Notes under the pieces: generated by a model
Database searches by the model: none
What the model was told of the DNA's origin: nothing
Seen by the model: the letters and a program-made list of their open reading frames with translations, nothing else
Program-made: the position numbers and the translations under genes
Part shown: positions 17,631 to 25,144 of the stretch, in pieces
Position numbering within the stretch: the first letter of the stretch is position 1
Layout: each line of letters opens with the position of its first letter
DNA from: Micromonospora sp. NBRC 110009
GTDB lineage: Bacteria > Actinomycetota > Actinomycetes > Mycobacteriales > Micromonosporaceae
Length of the DNA: 64,000 nt
Assembly (NCBI RefSeq): GCF_030518795.1
Contig: NZ_CP130427.1
Coordinates: forward strand, 6,572,001-6,636,000
Direction: 5' to 3'

Positions 17631-18355
17631 CGGGATTCTCCGGTCCGGGGTGGCTGCACGTCAAAGGTGACGTGCAGGTCGTAGCGGTCGCCGACGTAGC
17701 GACTGACGGTGTACTCCAGCGGCGCCGAATGCTGGTCGACGATGAGCCGGGTCTCGACCAGCAGCGGCTCGTCCGCCGGCACGTGCAGCAACTCGCCGTC
17801 GGAGCCGGCCCGCTGGGCGGTCAGCGTCGAGGAGCCGAGCGTGGGGTGCAGCCCCCTCTCGCGCAGGGCGCGGTGCAGCGAGCCGGTTTCCAAGTCGAGA
17901 TTGAGGAGGGTGCTCAGGTGAGGCGGGAAGCAGGCGTACTCGATGGCCAGGGGCACGTCATCGGCGAGCCGCACCCGCACGATCGAGGTCACCCGCGGCG
18001 CTGCCGCGGTCAGCTGTAAAGCCCCCGCTTCAGCTGGGGAAGCTGCCCGGACCTCGGCTTCCACCAACCGCGATGCCGGGACACGCCCCCAACTGCGCAC
18101 CTGATCCTGAAAGCTCATCAAGGTCCCGGCGGCCCGCGGTTCGGGCCGCTGCCGCACGAACGTACCCCGGCCCTGGATCCGCTCGATGAGCCCGTCGGAT
18201 TCGAGAGCGTTGAGCGCCGCCCGGATAGTCATCCGAGCGACCCCGAACTCCTCGGCGAGCACCGACTCCGCCGGGACCACGTCACCGGGCTGCGCCTGGG
18301 CGAGACGCGTCCGCAGTTCCCGTTCGATCCGCACGTACAGCGGCACCTTGGCCAC
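17627..18355 (-). CDS. GntR/HutC-family transcriptional regulator
   Basis: A 242-residue repressor-type protein: N-terminal winged helix-turn-helix (PLYVRIERELRTRLAQAQPGDVVPAESVLAEEFGVARMTIRAALNALESDGLIERIQGRGTFV) followed by a UTRA ligand-binding domain ending in YTVSRYVGDRYDLHVTF. The GTG at 18355 is chosen because GGAGGA precedes it by 5-6 bases; an upstream ATG at 18394 would place the operator inside the gene. It is transcribed with deoC and the phosphatase gene. A DasR-type palindrome just upstream suggests autoregulation by a sugar-phosphate effector. Confidence 0.85.
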   Translation of the reverse strand: MAKVPLYVRIERELRTRLAQAQPGDVVPAESVLAEEFGVARMTIRAALNALESDGLIERIQGRGTFVRQRPEPRAAGTLMSFQDQVRSWGRVPASRLVEAEVRAASPAEAGALQLTAAAPRVTSIVRVRLADDVPLAIEYACFPPHLSTLLNLDLETGSLHRALRERGLHPTLGSSTLTAQRAGSDGELLHVPADEPLLVETRLIVDQHSAPLEYTVSRYVGDRYDLHVTFDVQPPRTGESR

Positions 18356-18369
18356 AGTTCCTCCAGGTC

Positions 18370-18385
18370 GTCTAGACAACCTAGA
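18370..18385. promoter_or_regulatory. GntR/HutC-type operator
   Basis: The perfect palindrome GTCTAGAC at 18370-18377, extended by a degenerate second copy (CTAGAAG), sits 15 bases upstream of the GTG start of the gntR gene. HutC-subfamily regulators such as DasR are known to bind sites with a GTCTAGAC core. Its place between promoter and ribosome-binding site suits autorepression of the gntR-deoC-phosphatase operon. Confidence 0.6.
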
Positions 18386-18404
18386 AGTTGCCATAGTCCA
18401 GGGT

Positions 18405-19081
18405 TTCCGTCAAGCCGCGCGACGGGACCTGGCAGCAGCTGCTCACCGCGTTGCAGGCCCTTGCCGATGCGGCTGGGCGGATCACCTGGGACGTCTCCGT
18501 GGACTCGACCAGCGCCCGCGCCCACCAGCATGCAGCCGGAGCGCGAAAAAGGGGGATCTGCAGGTCGAAACACCCGGCGGCGTGGTCGTCGAGCCTGCTG
18601 ATCACGCGCTCGGCCGGTCCCGCGGTGGGTTGACCACAAAGCTGCACCTGGGCTGCGAGCAAGGCCAGAAACCCCTCGCCATCGTGCTGACCGCCGGGCA
18701 GCGAGGCGACAGCCCGCAGTTCATCCCGGTCCTGGCCGCCATCCGCGTCCCCCGGCTGACCACCGGCCGTCCGAGGACCCGACCCGACCGGGTCCTGGCC
18801 GACAAGGCGTACACGTCGAAAGCGAACCGGGCCTACCTGCGCCGGCGGGGCATCGCCGCGACGATCCCGAGCAAGGCCGACCAAGACGCCAACAGACGGG
18901 CCAAAGGATCCAAGGGCGGCAGGCCACCAGCCTTCGACCCCCACCTCTACCCCAACGTCACGCCGTGGAGTGCGGCATCAACCGCCTCAAGCGCAACCGC
19001 GCCGTCGCCACCCGCTTCGACAAGCTGGCCGTGCGCTACGAGGCCACCATCCACCTCGCCGCCATCAACGAGTGGCTGTAA
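18405..19081 (+). pseudogene. IS5-family transposase remnant
   Basis: Read across several frames this region matches the second half of an IS5-type transposase: a DVSVDSTSARAHQHAAGARK block with the first catalytic Asp, GRSRGGLTTKLHLGCEQGQKPLAIVLTAGQRGDSPQF, VLADKAYTSKANRAYLRRRGI with the second Asp, and RCFNRLK-like and FDKLAVRYEATIHLAAINEWL sequence ending at TAA 19081. The N-terminal about 80 residues are absent. Frame changes occur near 18545-18570 and again near 18960. It cannot encode a functional protein. Confidence 0.75.
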
Positions 19082-19092
19082 CCGACTTCGGG

Positions 19093-19593
19093 TCAGCAGA
19101 GTTGTTGGTTGTCATGCTGTCGGTCGGTGCGCTGGATCGCGTACCAGCGCGCGTCCTTGGTGGAGTACGTGTGCAAAAAACCGGCCTTCTCCAGCACCCG
19201 ATGGGAGGCGACGTTGCCGTGCAACGGATCAGCCGTGATGGTCCGTACCGACGGTTGCGCGAACCCATATGCCACCAGGGCGCGTAGCGCCTCGGTGGCG
19301 AGGCCATGACCCCGCGCCGACGGCACGAGGCCATAGCCGACCATAACGGTCCCGGTGTCGTCCGGTGGCCCGAAAAATCCGATCGTCCCCACGGCCAGGC
19401 CGGAGACCCTCTCGATGATGAGCCGGCAGCCGAACGCCAGGTTCGAGTGCGGGAGGACCATGGCCGCCGCGTCCCGGTCGTCCTCCCGAGGAAACTCCGC
19501 GTGCCAGGCGCGACCGTCCCGGTCGCCGGCTGCGACGGCCCGCGCCGCCGCGACGTCGAGGGTTTCCAGTCGCAGTCGCTCCGTCTCGATCAT
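19093..19593 (-). CDS. GNAT-family N-acetyltransferase
   Basis: A 166-residue acetyl-CoA-dependent acetyltransferase of the RimJ/RimL-like group: MIETERLRLETLD at the N-terminus, a beta strand pair AVGTIGFFGPPDDTGTVMVGYGLVPSARGHGLATEAL carrying the Q/RxxGxG/A acetyl-CoA loop (ARGHGLA, about residue 93), and NVASHRVLEKAGFLHTY near 126, typical of the family. The target (a protein N-terminus, amino acid or drug) cannot be told from sequence. It stands alone between an IS5 remnant and an att scar. Confidence 0.82.
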   Translation of the reverse strand: MIETERLRLETLDVAAARAVAAGDRDGRAWHAEFPREDDRDAAAMVLPHSNLAFGCRLIIERVSGLAVGTIGFFGPPDDTGTVMVGYGLVPSARGHGLATEALRALVAYGFAQPSVRTITADPLHGNVASHRVLEKAGFLHTYSTKDARWYAIQRTDRQHDNQQLC

Positions 19594-19638
19594 GCGGAGA
19601 CCCTAGTGACTGGAACACATGGCCGCTGACCCTGACAG

Positions 19639-19684
19639 TGGTGCGCCGGCAAGGCTTCAAACGTGGGGCCTTGGGATTAGAAGA
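19639..19684 (-). other. Degenerate tRNA-Arg(TCT) 3'-half, attachment-site scar
   Basis: Read on the minus strand this starts with the anticodon loop CTTCTAATCC, continues through a worn T-arm (GTTTGAAGCC) and ends in a perfect acceptor end CCGGCGCACCA. This is the 3' half of a tRNA-Arg with anticodon TCT, the region that actinomycete integrative elements use as attB. No 5' half is present. It is a relic of integration and not a working tRNA. It has the same layout as the tRNA-Lys scar at 61803. Confidence 0.65.
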
Positions 19685-19767
19685 AGATCACGGACAGCTG
19701 GTCGGGCGGGCGTGCGTCCTGGTCAGCCGTCCGTGGTTGTCGGCCTGAGTCGGCCTTGGCTGGCGGT

Positions 19768-19817
19768 CTTGGCTGTACCGATGGCTGTACGACATGCTGG
19801 CGCTGACCCTCTGATCC
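19768..19817. repeat. att arm repeat, copy 1
   Basis: CTTGGCTGTACCGATGGCTG at 19768-19787 continues to GTAC 19790, with CTGATCC at 19811-19817. The same motif set occurs at 61932-61981. In both places the motif begins exactly 129 bases after the tRNA-derived TGG end, and CTGATCC follows 43 bases later. The tandem GCTGTAC units look like integrase arm-binding sites (inference). Confidence 0.6.
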
Positions 19818-19879
19818 CTCAGGTGGGCGTACGCCGTCGAGGACTGGGGGCGCTACATCCGAATGCGGAGGGGACGCCG

Positions 19880-20134
19880 GTGATCGTCGACCACCTTGGC
19901 AGGGCCCTCGTGACAGCAATGGTCACGTTGGTTGAGTCCGTCGAGTCGGGCCGGGATGCAGAGCGCCTTGCCCTGAATACGCTGGAAGAGATCGCATACC
20001 TACTCGGCCAGATGAACTCCGACGAACGTCAGGAGTTCCGTGACCTGTTGGAGCGCCTTGCCGCAGCGGAGCCCGAACGCGCTGACTTCATCCACAGTTT
20101 GCCCGGTGCGCTGGGTTTGGGTGGGGAGTCGTAG
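19880..20134 (+). CDS. Small hypothetical protein
   Basis: An 84-residue acidic helical protein starting VIVDHLGRALVTAMVTLVESVESGRDAERLALNTLEEIAYLLGQMNSDERQEFRDLLERLAAAEP. The GTG start has CGGAGGGG about 7 bases upstream, which supports real translation. No domain is recognised; the amphipathic helices suggest a small regulatory or scaffold protein, possibly from the integrative element whose att scar lies 200 bases upstream. A long palindrome begins 4 bases after its stop codon and could act as terminator. Confidence 0.55.
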   Translation: MIVDHLGRALVTAMVTLVESVESGRDAERLALNTLEEIAYLLGQMNSDERQEFRDLLERLAAAEPERADFIHSLPGALGLGGES

Positions 20135-20137
20135 AGC

Positions 20138-20195
20138 GGATCTCCTCGTCGGGCAGTCGTAGACCGTCCAGCCTCCCCGGACGGGGACAAGGTGG
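20138..20195. repeat. Left arm of long palindrome interrupted by IS5 element
   Basis: Positions 20138-20155 and 20168-20195 pair with 21762-21779 and 21722-21749. The inner 28-base block matches in 27 positions, the outer 18-base block in 17, and both arms have the same 12-base spacer. The IS5-family element at 20206-21715 lies inside the former loop. Without the element, the site would be a roughly 134-base imperfect hairpin right after the small gene's stop. Confidence 0.8.
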
Positions 20196-20249
20196 AGCGC
20201 CTCATTAGGGCGTGTCCTGCCGATCTTGTATTGGTTGATCGTTGACGAT

Positions 20250-21124
20250 GTGCCGGTGGTGCGTCGTGGCGAGTTGACCGATGACGCGTGGGCGGTGATC
20301 GCGCCACTGCTGCCGGAGTCGGGTGGTGCGCGGGGGCGGTGGCGGGATCACCGCCAGGTCATCAACGGGATCTTGTGGAAGCTCCGCACGGGTGCGCCAT
20401 GGCGTGACCTGCCGGAACGCTTCGGGCCGTGGAAGACCTGCCACGAACGCCTGCGGAGGTGGACCGCGGACGGCACGTGGGATCGGATCCTGGCCGCGGC
20501 GCAGGTCCACGATGACGGCACACTCGCGCAGTGGACGATCAGCATCGACTCGTCGATCGTACGGGCGCACCAGGACGCCGCTGGAGCCCGTAAAAAAGGG
20601 GCTCCCCAACAAGTGCGGCGACGCTTGGTGCGCAAGCTGGTGAGGCCATCGGCCGATCCAGAGGCGGGCTGAGCACCAAGATCCACCTCGCCGTCGACGG
20701 ACGTGGCCGTCCGTTGTCGATCCTGCTCACCCCAGGCCAGGCCGGCGACAACCCCCAACTCTTGGCGCTGCTGGACGCGATCTGCGTCAACGAGCCCGGC
20801 CCCGGACGCCCCCGCAAGCGTCCCGACGTGCTGATCGCGGACAAGGGCTACGCCCACGGCTCCACCCGCCGAGCACTGCGCCAACGGGGAATCCGGCACG
20901 TCATCCCCGAACGCTCGGACCAGGTCGCCGGTCGAGCCGCCAAGGGCAGCGCCGGCGGACGACCACCAGCCTTCGACAAGGCGATTTACCGCGAGCGCAG
21001 CGTCGTGGAACGGTGCTTCAACCGCCTCAAGCAGTGGCGTGACCTGGCCACCCGCTACGCCAAACGCGCATCCCTCTACCGGGCCAGCCTCGTCCTCATC
21101 GCCGCCGTTATCTGGCTTCGATGA
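20250..21124 (+). CDS. IS5-family transposase (needs a frameshift)
   Basis: A DDE transposase in two overlapping frames. The first part (VPVVRRGELTDDAWAVIAPLLPE..., first catalytic Asp in ISIDSSIVRAHQDAAGARKKG) runs from GTG 20250. The second part (PTSAATLGAQAGEAIGRSRGGLSTKIHLAVDGRG..., second Asp in VLIADKGYA, Glu in YRERSVVERCFNRLKQW) is in the -1 frame and ends at 21124. The frames meet at a run of six A then four G at 20592-20601, the usual slippage site of this IS group. Translation or transcription slippage would give a full protein of about 290 residues. The ends and both halves look intact, so the element may be active. Confidence 0.85.
20592..20601 (+). promoter_or_regulatory. Slippery sequence AAAAAAGGGG for transposase frameshifting
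   Basis: The A6G4 run lies in the codons for RKKG of the first reading frame. Moving back one base here joins it to the frame encoding PTSAATLGAQ and the rest of the catalytic domain. Homopolymer slippage, ribosomal or transcriptional, is the common mode of expression in IS5-group elements. Confidence 0.65.
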
Positions 21125-21140
21125 TTGACAGGGATGCACC

Positions 21141-21653
21141 TTAGTCCCCGGTCAGGCCGTCGATCTGCTCCCGGAGGATGTCGGCGTGGCCGCAGTGCCG
21201 TGCCAACTCACGGATCATGTGCACGTAGATGTAGCGCAGTGACACCGTGCCCAGGCGGGTATGAGGCACAGTGTCGTCGAGGGCGAAGCCGGCTGCGATC
21301 TGCCTCGATCGCTCGCAGGCCGTGGCGTACTCCGCGATGACGTTTGCGACCGTCTCGTCCGAGCCGACCTGCCAACTGGCGTCGTCACCGAACGAGTTGC
21401 CAATGATCTGTTCACGCGGCTGCTGTGCCAGACAGTGCTGGAACCAGTTCCGTTCGACAGCGGCGGCGTGTTTGACGAGGCCAATCAGCGTGGTGAGCGA
21501 GGGCACCAGGCTCCGGCGGGCGTCATCCTCCGACAGCCCCCGGACCTTGCCGATGATTACATCGCGGTACGCGTCGATGAAGGCTTCCAGAACCTCTCGC
21601 TCCGGAGCCGTGCTCGCGAGTTCCTCGCTGTCGAGCGGTCGGGCAGTCGTCAC
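21141..21653 (-). CDS. DinB-family protein (passenger inside IS5 element)
   Basis: A 170-residue four-helix-bundle protein of the DinB/DUF664 type. It has the usual histidines for a metal site: KHAAAVERNWF near residue 62 and HMIRELARHCGHADILREQIDG near residue 145. Actinobacterial members are thought to be mycothiol-dependent transferases or related metalloenzymes. The N-terminal EREVLEAFIDAYRDVIIGKVRGLSEDDARRSL and the C-terminal HCGHADILRE are both intact. It is convergent with the transposase gene, with a 16-base gap, and lies wholly inside the inverted repeats. Its substrate is unknown. Confidence 0.8.
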   Translation of the reverse strand: MTTARPLDSEELASTAPEREVLEAFIDAYRDVIIGKVRGLSEDDARRSLVPSLTTLIGLVKHAAAVERNWFQHCLAQQPREQIIGNSFGDDASWQVGSDETVANVIAEYATACERSRQIAAGFALDDTVPHTRLGTVSLRYIYVHMIRELARHCGHADILREQIDGLTGD

Positions 21654-21721
21654 ATCGACACTCTAGACGTCTGAGGTTCCGTCTCGCCCCACCAAGATCG
21701 GCAGGACACACCCTAGCCGAA

Positions 21722-21779
21722 CCACCTTGGCCCCGTCCGGGGAGGCTGGTAGCCCTTGCGGTGCCCGACGAGGTGATCC
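21722..21779. repeat. Right arm of long palindrome
   Basis: The partner of the arm at 20138-20195. The inner block CCACCTTGGCCCCGTCCGGG... occupies 21722-21749 and the outer block TGCCCGACGAGGTGATCC occupies 21762-21779. The symmetry of block lengths and spacers shows a single ancestral hairpin, or the terminal repeats of an older element, split by the IS5 insertion. Confidence 0.8.
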
Positions 21780-22114
21780 GGGGCTGATCTATGAGGAGGG
21801 CCGGGGTCCGGGGCGGAGCCTCGAGGTCTTCCGATCCTGTGACTCCCAACGGTGGCCGGCCGGCCCGGCCGATGCCGGCCGGAGGTCGCCAGCAGGCCGG
21901 GGCCGGGCCGGCGCGGCCCGCTTGCGGGCCGCTCTTGATCCATAAAAGAACAATTCGGCAGTGCGCGGGCCTCGGGCAGCGTGTCCCCTCGGCAGTGCCC
22001 TCCGTCGACTGATACGCGACAGTCGTCCGGCAACTGATATGCGACAGGTCAGCGCGCTGATCGCGGCAGAAGAGCGCACCTGATCTTGGATCCGGCCGCG
22101 CCGCCGTATCGATG
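21780..22114. other. Non-coding stretch with IS-end-like repeats
   Basis: No gene is supported. The part at about 21850-21935 is extremely GC-rich with nested GGCCGG palindromes. GACTGATACGCGACAG (22007-22022) and AACTGATATGCGACAG (22032-22047) form a 25-base-spaced direct repeat that resembles the ends of IS481-type elements, so this is probably a terminal scrap of a lost IS. Confidence 0.45.
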
Positions 22115-22777
22115 TCAGCGGTTGCGTGGGGTTACCAGGCCGGATTCGTAGGCGAGGACCACGAGTTGGGCGCGGTCCCGGGCGTGGAGCTTGGCCATGG
22201 CCCGGTTGATGTGGGTTTTGGCGGTCATTGGGCTGATCACCATGCGTTCGGCGATCTGGTCGTTGGACAGGCCCTGCGCGACCAGGGCGACGGTCTCGCG
22301 TTCGCGGTTGGTCAGCCCTTTCAGCCCTATGTCGGCGCGTGTGTGGAGTGGCTCGGTGACGTACCGGTTGATCAGCTTGCGGGTGATCGACGGTGCGAGT
22401 AGGGCGTCGCCGCGCGCGGCGACGCGTACGGCGTGCAGGAAGTCTTCTGGCACGATGTCTTTGACGAGGAATCCGGCGGCGCCGGCGCGCAGCGCGTTGA
22501 AGACGTACTCGTCCAAGCCGTAGTTGGTCAGGATGACGACGTGCACCCGGGCCAGGGCCGGGTCTGCGGCGATGCGCCGGGTCGCCTCGATGCCGTCCAT
22601 GACGGGCATCTGGATGTCGATGAGCGCGATGTCTGGCTGGTGTTCCTTGATGAGCGTCAGGCCCTGTTGCCCGTCGGCGGCCTCGGCCACCACTTCGATG
22701 TCGTCTTCGACGTCGAGGAGCGCGCGGAAGCCGCTGCGAAGCAGCGGCTGGTCGTCGACGAGCAGGACACGGATCAT
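22115..22777 (-). CDS. NarL/LuxR-family response regulator
   Basis: A 220-residue two-component regulator. The receiver domain starts MIRVLLVDDQPLLRSGF and has its phospho-acceptor Asp in ALIDIQMPVMDG (about residue 53). The C-terminal LuxR helix-turn-helix is GLTNRERETVALVAQGLSNDQIAERMVISPMTAKTHINRAMAKLHARDRAQ. It overlaps the stop of the kinase gene by 4 bases. The nearest likely target is the divergent DUF6223 membrane-protein gene beyond the kinase. Confidence 0.92.
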   Translation of the reverse strand: MIRVLLVDDQPLLRSGFRALLDVEDDIEVVAEAADGQQGLTLIKEHQPDIALIDIQMPVMDGIEATRRIAADPALARVHVVILTNYGLDEYVFNALRAGAAGFLVKDIVPEDFLHAVRVAARGDALLAPSITRKLINRYVTEPLHTRADIGLKGLTNRERETVALVAQGLSNDQIAERMVISPMTAKTHINRAMAKLHARDRAQLVVLAYESGLVTPRNR

Positions 22778-23889
22778 GATGTTTGATCCACAGGAAGTTC
22801 GGCTTGGACGGTGAAGCCGCCCTCGCTGCGTGGTTCCGCGCGGAGGTGACCTCCGAGGGCGGTGACTCGTTCGCGCATTCCGAGCAGCCCGACGCCGGGC
22901 ACCGGGGCGGTGTCCGGCGTGGCCCTGCCGTCGTCATCGACTCGGATCGCGAGGGCGTCGGGACGGTAGTAGATCCGAACCGACGCCGTAGCGGCGGCGG
23001 CGTGACGGGCGATGTTGGTCAGCGACTCCTGAACGATCCGGTAGGCGGTCCGGTCCACCGCGGCCGGCACATCGTTTCGGTGTCCTTCGATCGTCAGCGT
23101 CGCGTCCAGGCCGGTCGCCCGGGCCCGTTGCACCAGTTCCGGGACGTGGTCGAGCCCATGCGGCGGCTTCTTGTCGTCGTCGCGCAGCGCCTCCAGGGTC
23201 GCTCGCAGTTCCCTGGCCGCCTCACGACCGGCCTCCCGGATCGCCAGCAGGGTCTCCGGCACCTGTTCACCCCGCTTGCGGGCCAGGTGGACGGCGACTT
23301 CGGCCTGCACCTTGATGACGGAGATCTGGTGGGTGAGCGAATCGTGCAGCTCCCGTGCGATGTGCAGCCGCTCCTCGTTGGCGCGGCGCCGCGCGGTCTC
23401 CTCGCGGGTGCGCTCGGCTTCGTCCGCCCGGCGCTCGGCCTGTCGCAGCGCTTCACCGGCGGCGCCGGCGGCGATCAGCCAGGCCAGCTCGAGGGCGCCT
23501 CGGGCCTGCGCGAACGCCTCGCCCGTGTCGTGCAGGCCCGACGCCATTGCCGCGAGGGGTAGAGCGGCCAGCATGATCACGCTCGCCGCCACCGTGGTAG
23601 TGCGGTGTCCCGCCCGCACGGCGGCGTACACCGCGAACAGGTACGCGACGGCAGGTACGTCGAAACCGGCCGCCTGGTAACCCACCGCGCACAGCCCGGT
23701 GACGGCCAGGACGGGAACCGGAGCGCGGCGGCGCGCGGCCAGCGCCAGGCCGCCGGCCGTCAGTAGCGCGTAGCCGAGCAGGTCGAGGTTGGTGGCGGAG
23801 TGCTGCCCGGATAGCCCGGTGACCAGCAGGATCGCCGCCACGCCGGCGGCGATCGCCCAGTCTCTGACACCGATCCGTCCCCTGCTCAT
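22774..23889 (-). CDS. NarL-type sensor histidine kinase
   Basis: A 371-residue membrane kinase. Four or five hydrophobic helices fill the first about 140 residues, so the sensor has little extracellular part and may detect membrane state. The HisKA_3 dimerisation domain has its phospho-acceptor His in EERLHIARELHDSLTHQISVIKVQAE (about residue 182). The HATPase C-terminal domain has RIVQESLTNIARHA (N-box) and VDDDGR...GVGLLGMRERVTALGG (G-boxes). It pairs with the overlapping response regulator gene. Confidence 0.9.
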   Translation of the reverse strand: MSRGRIGVRDWAIAAGVAAILLVTGLSGQHSATNLDLLGYALLTAGGLALAARRRAPVPVLAVTGLCAVGYQAAGFDVPAVAYLFAVYAAVRAGHRTTTVAASVIMLAALPLAAMASGLHDTGEAFAQARGALELAWLIAAGAAGEALRQAERRADEAERTREETARRRANEERLHIARELHDSLTHQISVIKVQAEVAVHLARKRGEQVPETLLAIREAGREAARELRATLEALRDDDKKPPHGLDHVPELVQRARATGLDATLTIEGHRNDVPAAVDRTAYRIVQESLTNIARHAAAATASVRIYYRPDALAIRVDDDGRATPDTAPVPGVGLLGMRERVTALGGHLRAEPRSEGGFTVQAELPVDQTS

Positions 23890-24108
23890 GCGCGCACCCT
23901 AACTGGATGTCTGCCCGGGCGACTCCTGCGCGCGGATGATCGGCCGGGTACCGCACACGCGGTACGTTCCCGGCTTCTGCGGCATCCGCGGCAGCCGGAT
24001 GCGTCGCTTGCGGCAGCGTGAAGTGCCCGCGTCAGCAGGACGACAGGTGACGGGTCCGGCGGACAGGATCAGACAACAACCAGTCCCAAGAGGAGAAGGA
24101 GCACCCCC

Positions 24109-24519
24109 ATGTCCGTCCGTCACCTGCTCGCCGTCGCAGCAACCGCCCTGCTCGGAGTCTTCGTGCTTGCCACACCGGCGGCCGCGCACGGCTTGGCCCA
24201 GCCCGCCACTGTTTACGGCTGGACCCCCGAGCGAATCTGGGGCAGCGCGGCCGCGCTACTGGCGCTGGTTGGCGTGGTCATCGGAGGGCTGGCTCTGGCA
24301 CGACCCGCCGGCCGTATCGGCAACAGAGGAAGGGGGGCCATCGTGGCCCTGGTGGCGGGGCTGATCGCCGTGGTCAACGGCGGGCTGGTGGTGGTCACCG
24401 CCGACGGTGGTCTCGGCACCGGCAACGGGATCGCCGGTGGCTACTTGGCCCTTGTGATTGGGCTGATCGCCACGGTCCTCGGCTGGCTGGCTCTGGCCCG
24501 CTCCCGCCGCACCGTCTGA
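24109..24519 (+). CDS. DUF6223-type small membrane protein
   Basis: A 136-residue protein with a clear signal peptide (LLAVAATALLGVFVLATPAAAHG, cleavage after AAA) followed by three hydrophobic helices: WGSAAALLALVGVVIGGLALA, GAIVALVAGLIAVVNGGLVVV and GGYLALVIGLIATVLGWLALA. The protein resembles actinobacterial DUF6223 proteins of unknown function, a name I assign from memory. AGGAGAAGGAG precedes the ATG. It is divergent from the two-component system with a 219-base gap, so it is a candidate target of that regulator. Confidence 0.7.
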   Translation: MSVRHLLAVAATALLGVFVLATPAAAHGLAQPATVYGWTPERIWGSAAALLALVGVVIGGLALARPAGRIGNRGRGAIVALVAGLIAVVNGGLVVVTADGGLGTGNGIAGGYLALVIGLIATVLGWLALARSRRTV

Positions 24520-25144
24520 CCGGCTGAGAATACGAGCGCACGTTCGGGTCTACCTGAAGACCGCCGCACCAAGTTCCAGCGCGCCGTACGCGTCCGGCCC
24601 ACCCTCATGCTCGGGTAGCTGCCCTCAGCCGCAGACTTACCGGAGAGCCCATTAAGTAGGCACTCAGTCGCGCAACGTTACATCGCACTTGGTGGCAGCT
24701 TCCTTCACGGCACCCCAACTCGGGAAGGAGAACGATGCGACACACCATCTCGATCTGGCGAACACTCGCTGCCGCAGCTATCAAGCCAGCTCGGTGGTAC
24801 GAGCGCGGATCGCGGCAAATGAGGACGCCACGGTAGAGGCGAACGTCCGCGGCCGTACGCTCGTCGCCGGAGCGGCGCGGCCGAAGGCACGGGCCCGTAC
24901 CTCATGCGCCAGGCCGGGCGCCGGCCCCGCACGGCTCCAGGTCCGGTCCCCCGGCGAGACCGAGATCGCTGAGCGGAGACCGCGTTCGGGGGGGGGGCGA
25001 GCGGCGGGACAGCAGGCATGTGCTTAGCGCGGCGGCGAGTCCGGCCAGCCCGGCCGCCGTGTCCGAATGCGGCTGGTGGCGTCCGAGGCCCAGGAGCGGT
25101 TCACCGCAGCACGGGTGCTGCGCCTGGCCGCGGTTGGGGTCGGG
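24520..25144. other. Intergenic stretch without a supportable gene
   Basis: Open frames here have no family resemblance, weak starts and mixed composition. A run of ten G at 24988-24997 is the most notable feature and could be a sequencing or polymerase slippage point. The region from about 24840 to 25140 may be degraded coding sequence, but I cannot assign it. Confidence 0.4.

Larger units (their letters stand above)
20206..21715 (+). mobile_element. IS5-family element with a DinB passenger gene
   Basis: The ends are TAGGGCGTGTCCTGCCGATC... at 20206-20228 and the inverted copy at 21693-21715, matching in 22 of 23 positions. TA occurs at both outer edges, consistent with a TA target duplication. 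Inside are a frameshift-type transposase gene on the plus strand (20250-21124) and, on the minus strand, a complete DinB-family gene (21141-21653). No second inverted repeat is seen between the transposase stop and the DinB gene, so the passenger lies inside the element. IS5-type elements are usually about 0.9-1.2 kb; this one is 1,510 bp. Confidence 0.8.

Noticed and set aside
24988..24997. Run of ten G as a phase-variation switch
   Set aside because: It is not inside a credible gene or promoter, and such runs are prone to sequencing error.
24689..25027. Possible gene of 112 codons
   Set aside because: No start signal, no family resemblance, Ala/Arg/Gly-rich; crosses a ten-G run.
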